Shown here one piece after another: positions 26,096-33,831 of a DNA stretch of 64,000 nt. The notes below the pieces were generated by a model. It was given only the letters and a program-made list of their open reading frames with translations, ran no database searches and was not told where the DNA came from. The stretch spans positions 132,489 to 196,488 of the forward strand of contig CAZFRE010000004.1 in NCBI GenBank assembly GCA_964521195.1. The letters run 5' to 3'. The number at the start of each line of letters is the position of its first letter. Position 1 is the first letter of the stretch. The DNA comes from CAWDNM01 sp964521195 (GTDB lineage Bacteria > Actinomycetota > Coriobacteriia > Anaerosomatales > JAAXUF01). The translations under genes and the position numbers were made by a program.

Positions 26096-26437
26096 GTGTC
26101 GTCGCGCGGCATGGCCGTCGTCGGCGTGCTGGTCGCCGGCCAGATGCTGTTCGGGCTCGTGGCTGCCGCCGCGCTCATCGCCGCGCGCAAGCGCGCGAGC
26201 CGCCGCGCGGTCGTTCAGGTCGCGATCATCATCGGCGTCGTGGAGTCGCTCGTCATCGCAGTGGGGGCGGCCGCCGTCAACGCCGCGCGAGGGGGGACTG
26301 AGTCGGTGACCGCCGCGCTTCTCTGGTTCGCGGGGGCGGGTTGGATCGCTGTGCAGGCGGTCATCATCGTGTGGCTCGTGTGGGCATGGCGTCACTCTCG
26401 CCGCAGCTCCGGCGACCGGACCGCTGACGGCTCGTAG
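26096..26437 (+). CDS. Small multi-pass membrane protein
   Basis: A 113-residue hydrophobic protein from GTG 26096 (or ATG 26111 if shorter). Three membrane helices are evident: VVGVLVAGQMLFGLVAAAAL, VQVAIIIGVVESLVIAVGAA, and WIAVQAVIIVWLVWAW, with a basic C-terminal tail. I recognise no family. It follows the CphA-N-like gene by 6 bp and is probably co-transcribed. Confidence 0.65.
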   Translation: MSSRGMAVVGVLVAGQMLFGLVAAAALIAARKRASRRAVVQVAIIIGVVESLVIAVGAAAVNAARGGTESVTAALLWFAGAGWIAVQAVIIVWLVWAWRHSRRSSGDRTADGS

Positions 26438-26439
26438 CG

Positions 26440-26469
26440 TTGACCTGCGCGGACGCGCGGTGCTATCGT
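26440..26469 (+). promoter_or_regulatory. Promoter of the T-box/aminotransferase unit
   Basis: TTGACC (26440-26445), 18-bp spacer, TATCGT (26464-26469). The predicted start near 26476 leaves about 40 nt before the T-box Stem I. Confidence 0.55.
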
Positions 26470-26518
26470 GCGCGTCACACCACGGCGCTCCAGCGCAGTG
26501 GGCTGGATAGCACACCTC

Positions 26519-26722
26519 GGACGTGAGGGAAGAGGGCGCAGGATCGCCCAGCCACCCCTCCGATGTCCTCCGCCAGGGCAAGCACGCCGGAAGCGGATCG
26601 GCCCCGGACCGGTATCCCGGGAATGAGGTCTCGGCACGTGCGCTCCCGGTGCCGCCGAGACGAAGATTGGTGGTACCGCGAATGCCCCCTCGCCCAATCA
26701 GGCGGAGGGGGTGTTGTTGTTT
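26519..26722 (+). promoter_or_regulatory. T-box riboswitch with transcription terminator
   Basis: A tRNA-sensing leader. The invariant T-box sequence TGGTACCGCG is at 26671-26680. Stem I can form from GGAC (26519-26522) with GTCC (26565-26568); flanking GTGA and CGAT fit the GA (K-turn) motif, and Stem I is short. A hairpin just before the T-box pairs GTCTCGGCAC (26628-26637) with GTGCCGCCGAGAC (26649-26661), as Stem III. The terminator CCCCCTC (26685-26691) with GAGGGGG (26705-26711) is followed by TGTTGTTGTTT. The codon on the 3' side of the Stem I loop is probably GCC (Ala, 26551-26553), but this is uncertain. Uncharged tRNA should allow read-through into the aminotransferase. Confidence 0.85.
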
Positions 26723-26741
26723 CCGGGCAAGGGTGGACGAC

Positions 26742-28010
26742 ATGGGTACTGCCAGAGTGGTGTTCGACCGGTGGCACGATCGCTACGCCGACAGGCTCGC
26801 GGGCGTGCGTTCCAGTGCGGTGCGCGACCTGTTCGCGGCCGCATCGCGACCCGACATGATCTCGCTCTCGGGCGGCATGCCCGCAGTCGGCATGGTGCCG
26901 CACGACCTGGTCGCCTCGGCGGCCCGCGATGCGGTCAGGCACGAGGGCGCGGCAGCGCTGCAGTATGGCTCGAGCAACGGGAGGCCGCAGATCCGAGGGC
27001 TCGTCGCGGAACTCATGGCCGAGATCGGTGTGCGGCTCTCGCCTGACGCGGTGCTCGTGACCGCCGGCGCGCAGCAGGCGCTCGACCTGCTCGCGAAGAC
27101 GTTCATCGACCCCGGCGACGTCATCATCGCCGAGGGGCCCACGTACGTGGGCGCGCTCCAGGCCTTCTCGGCGTACCAGCCGGAGATCCGGTGCGTGGCG
27201 ATGGACGACGACGGCATGCGCATGGACCTGCTCGAGACCGAACTCAGGCGCGTGGGGCCTCGGGGGGCGAAGTTCATCTACACGATCCCCAACTTCCAGA
27301 ACCCCGCCGGCGTCACGATGTCGCCGGAGCGGCGTCGCAGGCTGCTCGAACTCGCGCGCGAGTACGACATCCCAGTGGTCGAGGACGACCCGTACGGGCG
27401 GCTGCGCTTCGACGGCGGTCACATGAAGCCGTTGCGCGCGCTCGACGACGAGGTCATCTATCTGGGGACGTTCAGCAAGATCTTCGCTCCCGGCCTGCGC
27501 CTCGGGTGGGTCACCGCACCCAAGCCGATCCTCGCGAAGATCCTGCTCGTGAAGCAGGCCGCCGACCTGTGCGGCTCCAACTTCGCGCAGGTCACGGCCG
27601 AGCGCTACTTCAAAGGCACGCGTTGGCGCCGCGTGTTGCAGGGACTCACGAGCACGTACGCCGAGCGACGCGACGCGATGCTCGCCGCGCTCGAGGAGCA
27701 CTTCCCTGCCGAGGCGCGCTGGACGAAGCCGGACGGCGGGTTCTTCGTGTGGGTGGAGCTCCCCAAGTTCGTCGACTGCAACGCCATGCTCGCCGAGGCG
27801 GTCGAGTGCGGCGTCACGTACGCGCCGGGCGATGGCTTCTACCCGGATGGGATCGGCAAGAACTGCATGCGGCTCGCGTTCTGCTACGCCGAACCGGAGG
27901 CCATCAACGAGGCGATCCGGCGCCTCGCCGAGGTCGTCGAGGACCGGCTCGCGCTCTACCGCGCCTTCATCGATGCCGGCGCGCTCGACGCCGAGGAGGG
28001 CGCCGCATAA
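26742..28010 (+). CDS. PLP-dependent aminotransferase (class I/II, LysN/ARO8-like)
   Basis: A 422-residue fold-type I aminotransferase. ATG 26742 follows AAGGGTGG and lies just downstream of the T-box terminator; the open frame upstream is leader RNA. Family signatures: ISLSGGMPA near residue 37, the PNFQNPAGV segment, VVEDDPYGRLRF, and the PLP-binding lysine in GTFSKIFAPGLRLGW (about residue 245). Close relatives are 2-aminoadipate, valine-pyruvate or alanine-type transaminases; no MocR DNA-binding domain is attached. Control by a T-box places it in amino acid supply, with the specifier pointing tentatively to alanine. Confidence 0.9.
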   Translation: MGTARVVFDRWHDRYADRLAGVRSSAVRDLFAAASRPDMISLSGGMPAVGMVPHDLVASAARDAVRHEGAAALQYGSSNGRPQIRGLVAELMAEIGVRLSPDAVLVTAGAQQALDLLAKTFIDPGDVIIAEGPTYVGALQAFSAYQPEIRCVAMDDDGMRMDLLETELRRVGPRGAKFIYTIPNFQNPAGVTMSPERRRRLLELAREYDIPVVEDDPYGRLRFDGGHMKPLRALDDEVIYLGTFSKIFAPGLRLGWVTAPKPILAKILLVKQAADLCGSNFAQVTAERYFKGTRWRRVLQGLTSTYAERRDAMLAALEEHFPAEARWTKPDGGFFVWVELPKFVDCNAMLAEAVECGVTYAPGDGFYPDGIGKNCMRLAFCYAEPEAINEAIRRLAEVVEDRLALYRAFIDAGALDAEEGAA

Positions 28011-28036
28011 GCGTGCAGCGCGCCGTGCTGCTCGGC

Positions 28037-28042
28037 TAGAAT
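28037..28042 (+). promoter_or_regulatory. -10 hexamer TAGAAT upstream of YtxH gene
   Basis: TAGAAT lies 115 bp before ATG 28157; the -35 region is weak. The long leader contains no recognised element. Confidence 0.35.
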
Positions 28043-28156
28043 CTCTCGTGCACCCGTAATCTTGGAATCGGGTACATACCGTGCAGATGGCTCGGCCGCA
28101 CCTTGCCGGGCCAGCGGTATCAGGGAGTCTCGCATCGAACACGGAGGTGCTTTCAG

Positions 28157-28717
28157 ATGTATGACGGTTACTACCGGCGCGGGGGATCGGTCATCGGCGC
28201 GTTTCTGCTCGGCGGGCTGGTGGGCGCGGTGCTCGGTCTGTTGTTCGCTCCCCGGAGCGGCAAGGAGACGCGCGACCTGATCGCCGATAAGGCCGGCGAG
28301 TACTGGGGCGAGGCCGGCGAGCTCTACGAGACCGGCAAGGAGAAGGTCACCGAAGCAGCATCGAGCGCCAAGGCCACCGCCTCCGAGAAGGGTGAGGAGC
28401 TGCGCGCCAAGATCGACGAGGCTCGCGGTCGGCTGCAGGAGACCGTAGCCAAGTCCGCCGAGACCGCGAAGTCGAAGATCGAAGAGGTCACGCCGGCTGC
28501 CAAGGAGGTCGTCGACAAGGCGGCCGCCGGCGCCAAGGGCGGACTCGACGTCGCCTCGACCAAGGCCGCCGGGGGCCTGGACTTCGTGGCGAAGAAGGCT
28601 GCGACTCCGGCCGACGTCGATCCGGCCGAGGCTGTCGCCGAGGTCAAGTCGGCTGTCGATGACGCCGTCGCCGCCGCCGCGGACAAGAAGGGCGACAACC
28701 CGCTGCCCCAGGTCTAG
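28157..28717 (+). CDS. YtxH domain-containing protein
   Basis: A 186-residue protein, start fixed by CGGAGGTG upstream. The N-terminal helix VIGAFLLGGLVGAVLGLLFAP followed by RSGKETRDLIADKA is the YtxH signature, anchoring it in the membrane. The remainder is a long Ala/Lys/Glu-rich amphipathic helix with repeated KxxAxE patterns, as in LEA-like or apolipoprotein-like stress proteins. Probably a general-stress envelope protein. Monocistronic. Confidence 0.85.
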   Translation: MYDGYYRRGGSVIGAFLLGGLVGAVLGLLFAPRSGKETRDLIADKAGEYWGEAGELYETGKEKVTEAASSAKATASEKGEELRAKIDEARGRLQETVAKSAETAKSKIEEVTPAAKEVVDKAAAGAKGGLDVASTKAAGGLDFVAKKAATPADVDPAEAVAEVKSAVDDAVAAAADKKGDNPLPQV

Positions 28718-28792
28718 TCGAAGGCTGCACTCTGCTACGCTCGGGTCGGTCTCTGGAGACGGGGGCCGGCCCGATGTCTTGGAAGGACGGGA

Positions 28793-29566
28793 ATGCTCTC
28801 GATCCGCGAAGTGGACCGCGTGAGAGTCCTCGGTTCGCCGAACAAGAAGACCGGCGTGCGCCGCGCCGTCGGCACCGTCGGCTACGTGCTGTTCCATCCC
28901 ACGGAGCTGCGCGTGGTCGGCTTCGCCGTCGAGCGTTCGGACCTCGCTCTCATGATCGAGCGCAAGGACCGCTATGTCGCGCTCGACCGCGTCGAACTTG
29001 TCGAGGGCGAGCTGCACACCCACGGTACCGCCGTCTGGGACACAGCCGCAGCCAGGCGGCTGGGCATCGACTGGGACACGACGGTGGGGTGGCTCAACAT
29101 GCCGGCCCGCACGCAATCGGGTACGCCGCTCGGCACGGTGCGCGACGGCGTGTTCGACGAGACGACCGGCGAGCTTAACGCGCTCGGCCTGTCCGAGGGG
29201 GCAGCGCGCGACGCTGCGATCGGCGTGCGCGACCTGCCGGCGCGGATGGTGATCGGCTTCGACGGCGAGGCGGTCGTGGTCACAGACGAGGCGGCGAGCG
29301 TCGAGGTCGACGGCGGCGCGGCCGCCGCGGCCGGCCGGGCGACGGCCGTCGCCAAGGTCAAGACCGACATCGCACTCGACACCGCTACCGAGAAGTTCGA
29401 CGACGTCGCCGTCGCTGCAGGCGAGGCTGCGGGCAAGGCTGCCGCGTACGCGAAGGTCACGGCGAAGAAGGCGGCCCAGTCCAACGCCGGCAAGAAGGCG
29501 ATGGGCTGGTTCAAGGCGCTCAAGGACGAGGTCGTCGATGCCATGGGCGACCCCGACGAAGACTGA
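28793..29566 (+). CDS. PRC-barrel domain protein
   Basis: A 257-residue protein with two PRC-barrel-like units, about 1-80 (VRRAVGTVGYVLFHPTELRV) and about 88-165 (TQSGTPLGTVRDGVFDETTG). A helical Ala/Lys-rich tail runs from about 175 to 257. PRC barrels bind partner proteins, as in RimM and photosynthetic reaction centres. The tail resembles that of the YtxH protein next door, suggesting a related stress or surface role. ATG 28793 has GGAAGGACGGGA upstream. Confidence 0.75.
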   Translation: MLSIREVDRVRVLGSPNKKTGVRRAVGTVGYVLFHPTELRVVGFAVERSDLALMIERKDRYVALDRVELVEGELHTHGTAVWDTAAARRLGIDWDTTVGWLNMPARTQSGTPLGTVRDGVFDETTGELNALGLSEGAARDAAIGVRDLPARMVIGFDGEAVVVTDEAASVEVDGGAAAAAGRATAVAKVKTDIALDTATEKFDDVAVAAGEAAGKAAAYAKVTAKKAAQSNAGKKAMGWFKALKDEVVDAMGDPDED

Positions 29567-29601
29567 CCCGAACGTCCGTGCCCGCAGCGCCGGGCACGAC
29601 C

Positions 29602-29607
29602 TATACT
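29602..29607 (+). promoter_or_regulatory. -10 hexamer TATACT for the GNAT/YbaK unit
   Basis: TATACT lies 33 bp before ATG 29640, following a GTGCCCG/CGGGCAC hairpin (29577-29598) that may terminate the preceding gene. Confidence 0.45.
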
Positions 29608-29639
29608 GGTGAGACGTTTCCCCGAGACGACGGTACGAC

Positions 29640-30278
29640 ATGACCCGAAAGCTCCGCCCCCTCCAGCTCGACGACCTCGACCGCCTGCCGACGGGCTGCT
29701 CGGGCTGCGCGTTCTGGGAGAGCGCGGGGGAACGCGAGCGGCGTTGCTGCGGCACCATCGATCTTGAGCTGCAGCGCTCGTGGTTTCGGCGGGTCGCCGA
29801 CGAGTGGGGCGCGTGCGGGCACGTCGCCTACGAGGACGACGAGGTTCTCGGTTTCATCAAGTACGCGCCGAGCGTGTACTTCCCGCAGGCCGCCTCGTTC
29901 CCGTCGGCACCCGACGACGGCGCGGTCCCGCTGATCAGCTGCCTGCACATCGCGCCCGACGCCCGTCACCGAGGCCTCGGCACGGTCCTGCTCCGCTCCG
30001 CCCTGCGCGACCTCATCCGCCGCGGGGAGCGCCGGGTCGAGTCGTTCGCGTTCACGGCTCAGGGCGCCAACATCGACGACATGCCCATGCTCGGGATGCC
30101 GTTCCTGCTGCGCAACGGCTTCGTCGTCGAACACGCGCACCCCACCTATCCGCTCATGCGTCTGGACCTGCGTTCGCTCGTCGTCCTGAGAGACGACCTC
30201 GAAGCCATGCTCGAGTCCCTGCGCTTCCCGCTGCGCGTCCCGTCCAGGGCGCCGGCGTCGCTCTCGAACGAAAGGTAG
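29640..30278 (+). CDS. GNAT family N-acetyltransferase, Cys-rich N-terminus
   Basis: A 212-residue acetyltransferase. The acetyl-CoA loop is APDARHRGLGTVLLR near residues 104-118, preceded by ISCLHI. The N-terminus contains GCSGCAFW and RRCCGTID, a four-Cys cluster (about residues 20-42) that could bind metal. The tail after about residue 180 is variable. The YbaK gene begins 6 bp downstream, so the two are likely one operon. Confidence 0.83.
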   Translation: MTRKLRPLQLDDLDRLPTGCSGCAFWESAGERERRCCGTIDLELQRSWFRRVADEWGACGHVAYEDDEVLGFIKYAPSVYFPQAASFPSAPDDGAVPLISCLHIAPDARHRGLGTVLLRSALRDLIRRGERRVESFAFTAQGANIDDMPMLGMPFLLRNGFVVEHAHPTYPLMRLDLRSLVVLRDDLEAMLESLRFPLRVPSRAPASLSNER

Positions 30279-30283
30279 TCCAC

Positions 30284-30772
30284 GTGGCCGATCAGCCGAA
30301 GAAGTCGGGCTCGCGCGAGCGTGTCCGCGAGTATCTCGAAAGCCACGGCCTCGCCGATGAGATCGTGCATTTCGAGCAGTCGACGAAGACCGCCGCCGAG
30401 GCGGCGGACGCGATGGGTTGCGAGCTGGGACAGATCGTGAAGTCGCTCGTCGTCGTGGTCGACGGCGATCGACCGCTCGTGGCGCTGGTCGCCGGCGACC
30501 GCAAGGGGGACCTGCACGCGATCGCGAGCGAACTCGGCGGCAGCAAGGCGAAGATGGCGGACGCTGATACCGTGCGCGCGGCCACCGGTTTTGCGATAGG
30601 TGGCGTGTCACCGTTCGCGCTCCCGCAGGATCTGCCGGTGCTCGTCGACGACTCGCTCTCGAGGTTCGAGATCGTGTATCCGGCCGCCGGCACGCCGACC
30701 TCGATGGTGCGCATGCAGCGCGAGGCGCTGCTCGGTGTCTGCGGGGGTCGCGTGGCACGCATATCGCTCTGA
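30284..30772 (+). CDS. YbaK/EbsC aminoacyl-tRNA deacylase
   Basis: A 162-residue trans-editing enzyme that removes mischarged amino acids (classically Cys from tRNA-Pro). GTG 30284 is chosen by position after AAAGGT; upstream frame is shadow. Typical YbaK features: STKTAAEAADAMGCELGQIV, the substrate Lys in IVKSLVV, LVALVAGDRKGD, and AIGGVSPFALP with the conserved GxxPP-like loop. Cytoplasmic. Genomic partner is a GNAT. Confidence 0.9.
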   Translation: MADQPKKSGSRERVREYLESHGLADEIVHFEQSTKTAAEAADAMGCELGQIVKSLVVVVDGDRPLVALVAGDRKGDLHAIASELGGSKAKMADADTVRAATGFAIGGVSPFALPQDLPVLVDDSLSRFEIVYPAAGTPTSMVRMQREALLGVCGGRVARISL

Positions 30773-30813
30773 CCGCTCTGACCGTTCGAGCCTGACTGGG
30801 GGACCCACCACTC

Positions 30814-31953
30814 GTGTCCGAGAAACACCATCTGCATGCTCCGACGCTGCGCCAGTCGCTGTGGGTTCTCGTGCCCGCCGGGCTCGCGCTGTGTGGCCTC
30901 GCGCTCGGTCTCGCGCTGACGCGCGAGCGGCCCGTGCCGGTCACGGTGAACGGTACGCAGATGGTGCTCGACGAGGGTACCAAGGTGGGCGACCTGGAGT
31001 CCCGTCGCGTGCTCGTCATGCGCCCGGGGCGGCTGCTTTCCGTGAAGGGTAGCGTCGTCGAGACGGAAGGCGGAGCTCCGGGGATCGTCACGGTCAATGG
31101 CCGGCCCGCCGAGCCGGACAGCTATCTCTTCAAGGACGACGTGATCGTGAGCCGCGACGGCTCCGATACAGTCGAGTCGACCGTCACCATCCGCGAGCCG
31201 ATTCCCGTCAAGACGCGCATCACGGGCAGGGGCCCGGTCATGCGCCTCGCCAACCCCGGCTCGGTCGGCGTGCGCACGCGCATCGTAGGCGAGAAGTCGA
31301 GACTCGTCGTCTCCGAGCAGGTCGTCACGCCCGCTGTGGACATGGTCGTGGTCCGCACGCAGCCACATCCCAAGGAGAAGCTCATCGCGCTCACGTTCGA
31401 CGACGGCCCGTGGCCGGGGCAGACCGACAAGATCCTCAAGATCCTGCGCAGGGAAGGCGTGCACGCGACGTTCTTCATGCTCGGCGTCCGGGTCAAGATG
31501 GCGCCGAAGCTTGCGCGCCAGGTCGCCGAAGACGGTAACCAGGTGGCGAATCACTCGCTCGGTCACCGGCTCCTCACGAAGAGCAAGCCCAAGGAGATCA
31601 GGCGGCAGATCAAGGGCGGCTCCGACGTGATCTACAAGGCGACCGGGGTGCTGCCCACGTGGTTCCGGCCACCGTACGGCGCGATCGACAAGAAGGTCTG
31701 GAAACAGGTGCGCACCCAGCGCCTGCACGTTGCGCTGTGGACCGTCGACACGCGCGACTGGGCACGGCCCGGCGTGAAGCACATCGTGAACACATCGCTG
31801 AAGCACGCGCGCAGTGGCTCGATCCTGCTCATGCACGACGGCGGGGTGAACCGCAAGCAGACGATCAAGGCGCTTCCGCAGGTGATCCGCAAGCTGAAGA
31901 AGCGCGGGTTCGTGTTCGTGACGCTCGAGGAACTCGCCGACGCGCAGGACTAG
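30814..31953 (+). CDS. Polysaccharide deacetylase with DUF348-like domains
   Basis: A 379-residue membrane-anchored or secreted deacetylase, GTG start. A signal anchor (SLWVLVPAGLALCGLALGLA) is at about 15-37. Residues about 42-170 form ubiquitin-like/DUF348-type domains (VPVTVNGTQMVLDEGTKVGD). The NodB domain from about 190 has LTFDDGPW (motif 1, catalytic Asp), NHSLGHR (motif 2, metal His), WFRPPYG (motif 3) and ILLMHDGG (motif 5). It removes acetyl groups from GlcNAc/MurNAc residues of cell-wall polymers. Its stop overlaps the convergent cyclo-ligase by 4 bp. Confidence 0.9.
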   Translation: MSEKHHLHAPTLRQSLWVLVPAGLALCGLALGLALTRERPVPVTVNGTQMVLDEGTKVGDLESRRVLVMRPGRLLSVKGSVVETEGGAPGIVTVNGRPAEPDSYLFKDDVIVSRDGSDTVESTVTIREPIPVKTRITGRGPVMRLANPGSVGVRTRIVGEKSRLVVSEQVVTPAVDMVVVRTQPHPKEKLIALTFDDGPWPGQTDKILKILRREGVHATFFMLGVRVKMAPKLARQVAEDGNQVANHSLGHRLLTKSKPKEIRRQIKGGSDVIYKATGVLPTWFRPPYGAIDKKVWKQVRTQRLHVALWTVDTRDWARPGVKHIVNTSLKHARSGSILLMHDGGVNRKQTIKALPQVIRKLKKRGFVFVTLEELADAQD

Positions 31954-32549
31954 CGGGCCGGTGGCTCCAGGCGGATCACCCGCGTCGGGGTGACCACTAC
32001 GTCGACGTGCTCGTCGTGTTCCTCGGCGGGAATCTGCGGCAGCAGCTGCTCGTCGAAGGCGACGCCGATCCTCGCGCAGTCAGAACGCAAGAGCGGCAGC
32101 AGCCGGTCGAAGTAGCCTCCGCCGTACCCCAACCGCGCGCCGTGCTCGTCGAACGCCACACCCGGAATGATCGCGGCATCCACGTCGAGGTGATCGACGC
32201 GCGGTGCGCTCTCGGCCGGCTGGCGGATCGAAAGCGGGCCGGGTACGAGATCGGTCTCGCTCGTCACGCTGTGCAGGCCGAGCACACCCGGTGCCTCGAT
32301 GCGCGTGTACGCGATGCGCACGCCACGTGCAGCGAGTTCGGCGATCGCCAGGCCCGGGTCGAGTTCTGCGGGAAGCGCCGCGTACGTCAGCACCGTGCGG
32401 GCGCTCTGGAGCTCCGGAAGGCCGAGCAGCAGCTCGGCGACCGACGCCGCGTGCGCGCGGCACACCACGAGATCGAGGCACTCGCGTGCCTGCTGCGCCC
32501 GCTGCCGAGCGGCGTGCTTCGCTACCGCGACCGTGTTCTCGGCGTCCAC
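31950..32549 (-). CDS. 5-formyltetrahydrofolate cyclo-ligase
   Basis: A 199-residue enzyme converting 5-formyl-THF to 5,10-methenyl-THF with ATP. The signature GARLGYGGGYFDRLLP near residue 136 binds substrate and nucleotide; AAIIPGVAFDEHG precedes it and the C-terminal VDVVVTPTRVI is typical. The usual N-terminal basic helix (KHAARQRAQQAREC) is present. It lies one base downstream of the Nramp-related gene on the same strand, so it may be the third gene of the M-box operon. Confidence 0.92.
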   Translation of the reverse strand: MDAENTVAVAKHAARQRAQQARECLDLVVCRAHAASVAELLLGLPELQSARTVLTYAALPAELDPGLAIAELAARGVRIAYTRIEAPGVLGLHSVTSETDLVPGPLSIRQPAESAPRVDHLDVDAAIIPGVAFDEHGARLGYGGGYFDRLLPLLRSDCARIGVAFDEQLLPQIPAEEHDEHVDVVVTPTRVIRLEPPAR

Positions 32550-32550
32550 G

Positions 32551-33819
32551 TCAGTTCACCCCCAGCGCCTGCATGACGAGCAGTGCGACGGTCAGGCCGA
32601 TGACGACGACCACCGTCGACCAACCGATCACATTGTAGGCGCGGCCGTTCACGTAGCGGCCCATGATGCGGCGGTCGTTGACGATCTTCATCATGAAGAT
32701 GAGCAGGAAGGGCAGGAGCACGCCATTGACCGCTTGCGAGAGCACCATGATCACGACGAGTGGAGCATTCGGCACGAGCACGAAGAGCGCACCGAAGAAG
32801 ATGACGAAGGTGTAGATCCCGTTGAAGATGGGGGCCTCTGCCCAGGTTCTGTCGATGCCGCGCTCGAAGCCGAACGCCTCGGTGACCGCGTACGCCGCGG
32901 TGAGCGGCAGCACGAACGCCGCGAGCAGCGACGCGCCGAAGAGCCCGATGGCGAACAGCGCGCTCGCGTACTGGCCTGCGACCGGCGCGAGCGCGAGCGC
33001 GGCCTTCTCGGCGGAGTCGGCCCGGATACCGGCCGGGTAGAGCACCGTGCCGGTGGTGACGATGATGAACCACGCGACGAGGTTCGCTGCGACCGCACCA
33101 CCGATCACGTCCACGCGCTGGTAGAGCAGGTCTTTGATGGTCGCGCCCTTGTCGACCATGTTGCTCTGCACGAAGAACTGCATCCACGGAGCGATGGTCG
33201 TGCCGATGGTGGCGATGACGATGAGGACGAAGGCCGGAGTCGGGATGAACGTCGGCACGAACGTGGACTTGATCACCAGGCCCCAGTCCGGCTTGGCGAG
33301 GAACGCCGCGACCACGTAGGCCAGGAAGACGCTCGACAACGCGAGCAGCACCTTCTCGACGTTCTTGTAGCTGCCGCGCACCACGAGCAGCCAGACCACG
33401 ACCGCCGCGATCGGCACCGAGACGTACTTCGAGACGCCGAAGAGCTGCAGCGCCGCCGCGATGCCGGCGAACTCGGCCACGCTGGTGGCGGCGTTGGAGG
33501 CGAGCAGGCACAGCATCGCAAAGAGCGTGGGTCGGATGCCGAAGCGCTCGCGGATGAGTGCGGCGAACCCCTTGCCGGTCACGGCGCCCATGCGCGCGGC
33601 CATCTCCTGGACGATCACGAGCGAGAACGTCATCACGAGGATCATCCACAGCAGCGCGTAACCGTAGTTCGCGCCCGCCGCCGAGTACGTGGCGATGCCG
33701 CCGGCGTCGTTGCCCGCCGAGGCCGCGATGATGCCCGGTCCCAGAGCCGCCAGCAGCGGCAGCACTCGCCACCTGCGCGAGCGCTTCGTCTCGGCCGCTG
33801 TGCTCGTGTCCGGAGCCAT
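32551..33819 (-). CDS. Nramp-related magnesium transporter (NRMT type)
   Basis: A 422-residue, eleven-helix transporter of the Nramp/SLC11 superfamily. In helix 1 the DPGN metal site is DAGG (SAGNDAGGIATYS); in helix 6 the MPH motif is replaced by APW (TTIAPWMQFFVQS), losing the methionine that selects transition metals. This pair of changes is characteristic of Nramp-related Mg2+ transporters, described in Clostridium and Eggerthella. Its place behind an M-box riboswitch and an MgtE-like gene (12 bp apart) supports Mg2+ uptake. Canonical Mn2+/Fe2+ transport is less likely. Confidence 0.85.
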   Translation of the reverse strand: MAPDTSTAAETKRSRRWRVLPLLAALGPGIIAASAGNDAGGIATYSAAGANYGYALLWMILVMTFSLVIVQEMAARMGAVTGKGFAALIRERFGIRPTLFAMLCLLASNAATSVAEFAGIAAALQLFGVSKYVSVPIAAVVVWLLVVRGSYKNVEKVLLALSSVFLAYVVAAFLAKPDWGLVIKSTFVPTFIPTPAFVLIVIATIGTTIAPWMQFFVQSNMVDKGATIKDLLYQRVDVIGGAVAANLVAWFIIVTTGTVLYPAGIRADSAEKAALALAPVAGQYASALFAIGLFGASLLAAFVLPLTAAYAVTEAFGFERGIDRTWAEAPIFNGIYTFVIFFGALFVLVPNAPLVVIMVLSQAVNGVLLPFLLIFMMKIVNDRRIMGRYVNGRAYNVIGWSTVVVVIGLTVALLVMQALGVN

Positions 33820-33831
33820 CGGGTGGGGTCC

